From: Pseudomonadota bacterium
Lineage (GTDB): Bacteria; Pseudomonadota; Alphaproteobacteria; UBA8366; JADFVY01
NCBI GenBank assembly: GCA_030671915.1
Contig: DAOVHN010000209.1
Location: 1-5,357, forward strand
Reading direction: 5' to 3'
Length of the DNA stretch: 5,357 nucleotides
Below are positions 4,892-5,357 of this stretch, piece by piece (positions within the stretch are counted from its first letter, which is position 1; each line of letters starts with the position of its first letter). The notes under the pieces are model-generated. The model was given only the letters and a program-made list of their open reading frames with translations. It was not told the DNA's origin and ran no database searches. Both the position numbers and the translations under genes were made by a program.

Positions 4892-5357
4892 TTACGGATG
4901 CTGGAAGGATCGATAGACCGGCTCCGCCGGCTCGCCCGCCGCCTCTGCTTCGGCCATCTCGCGGATCTTGGCGTTGAGGGGCGATTTCGAACAGGTGGGA
5001 TCCATATTGGCGGCGTCGCCCGTCAGGGCCATCGCCTGGCAGCGGCAGCCGCCCCAGTCGATCTTCTGGCGGTCGCAATCGCGGCAGTCCTCGGGCATCC
5101 ATTCGGTCGCGCGGTATTTGCGGAAGGCTTGGCCGTTTTCCCATATGTCGGCCAGCGCACGGTCTTTCACGTTGTCGAATTCGAGGCCGGGAATCGTCTC
5201 GGCCGCATGGCAAGGCAGCACCTTGCCGGCCGGCGTTACGTTCATGAAGCGCCGCGCCCAGCCACCCATGCAGGATTTCGGATAGTTGGCGTAGTAGTCG
5301 GGAATCACATAATCGATGACGATGACGCCCTTCAGGCGCTCGCGCGCGTCCTCGACG
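4892..5357 (-). CDS. pqqE: PqqE, PqqA peptide cyclase (radical SAM/SPASM), C-terminal part
   Basis: The frame runs in from the right edge (first whole codon at 5356) and ends with TAA at 4892-4894, showing the last 154 residues of a protein usually ~360-390 long. PqqE forms the Glu-Tyr carbon-carbon bond in the PqqA peptide, the first step of PQQ biosynthesis. Visible hallmarks are [46 protein letters not shown] and [17 protein letters not shown], followed by [12 protein letters not shown]. There are exactly seven cysteines (visible residues 29, 49, 91, 94, 104, 106, 122) plus Asp100. That fits the known M. extorquens PqqE arrangement of one auxiliary cluster with four Cys and one with three Cys and one Asp. 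The radical SAM CxxxCxxC part is outside the window, and the earlier pqq genes probably lie to the right. The GTG at 5308 is internal. No sign of decay. Confidence 0.95.
   Translation of the reverse strand, partial: VEDARERLKGVIVIDYVIPDYYANYPKSCMGGWARRFMNVTPAGKVLPCHAAETIPGLEFDNVKDRALADIWENGQAFRKYRATEWMPEDCRDCDRQKIDWGGCRCQAMALTGDAANMDPTCSKSPLNAKIREMAEAEAAGEPAEPVYRSFQHP

Overview
The window is GC-rich and gene-dense. Its gene set (a PqqE tail followed by a YcbL-type hydrolase and a Crp/Fnr regulator, plus a SulP transporter with a cyclic-nucleotide domain and a CPA2 antiporter) suggests a free-living alphaproteobacterium, perhaps near Rhodospirillales. The lineage is inferred from the style of the proteins and was not searched. 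No rRNA, tRNA, insertion sequence, CRISPR array or integration site is visible.

Left half, + strand. Bases 1-920 encode the C-terminal part of a SulP-family anion transporter: a STAS domain followed by a cyclic-nucleotide-binding domain. After a roughly 180-bp gap with two small hairpins comes a CPA2 monovalent cation:proton antiporter (to 2967). It has an N-terminal signal peptide and a C-terminal TrkA-N/RCK-like domain. Both genes concern ion movement across the inner membrane.

Middle, 2968-3411. This 444-bp gap lies between convergent genes and is the least explained part. It holds a perfect intrinsic terminator pointing leftward, a block of long inverted repeats that would fold into a structured minus-strand RNA, a possible 35-codon ORF, and an AT-rich patch with a near-consensus CRP-type operator (TGTGG-N6-TCACA) and a second inverted repeat. 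Together they suggest an unannotated leftward transcription unit, possibly under CRP-type control.

Right half, - strand. Read leftward from the right edge: the last 154 codons of pqqE (radical SAM/SPASM enzyme of PQQ biosynthesis), an 18-bp gap, a YcbL/GloC-type metallo-beta-lactamase-fold hydrolase, a 109-bp gap with two small palindromes, and a Crp/Fnr regulator. The regulator keeps the three DNA-contact residues of E. coli CRP (Arg-Glu...Arg), which fits the CRP-type operator just beyond its 3' end.

A common theme is cyclic-nucleotide sensing: one such domain is fused to a transporter and one is in a transcription factor. The other theme is PQQ-dependent oxidative metabolism with thioester/aldehyde detoxification. 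A regulatory link between the two halves is inference only.
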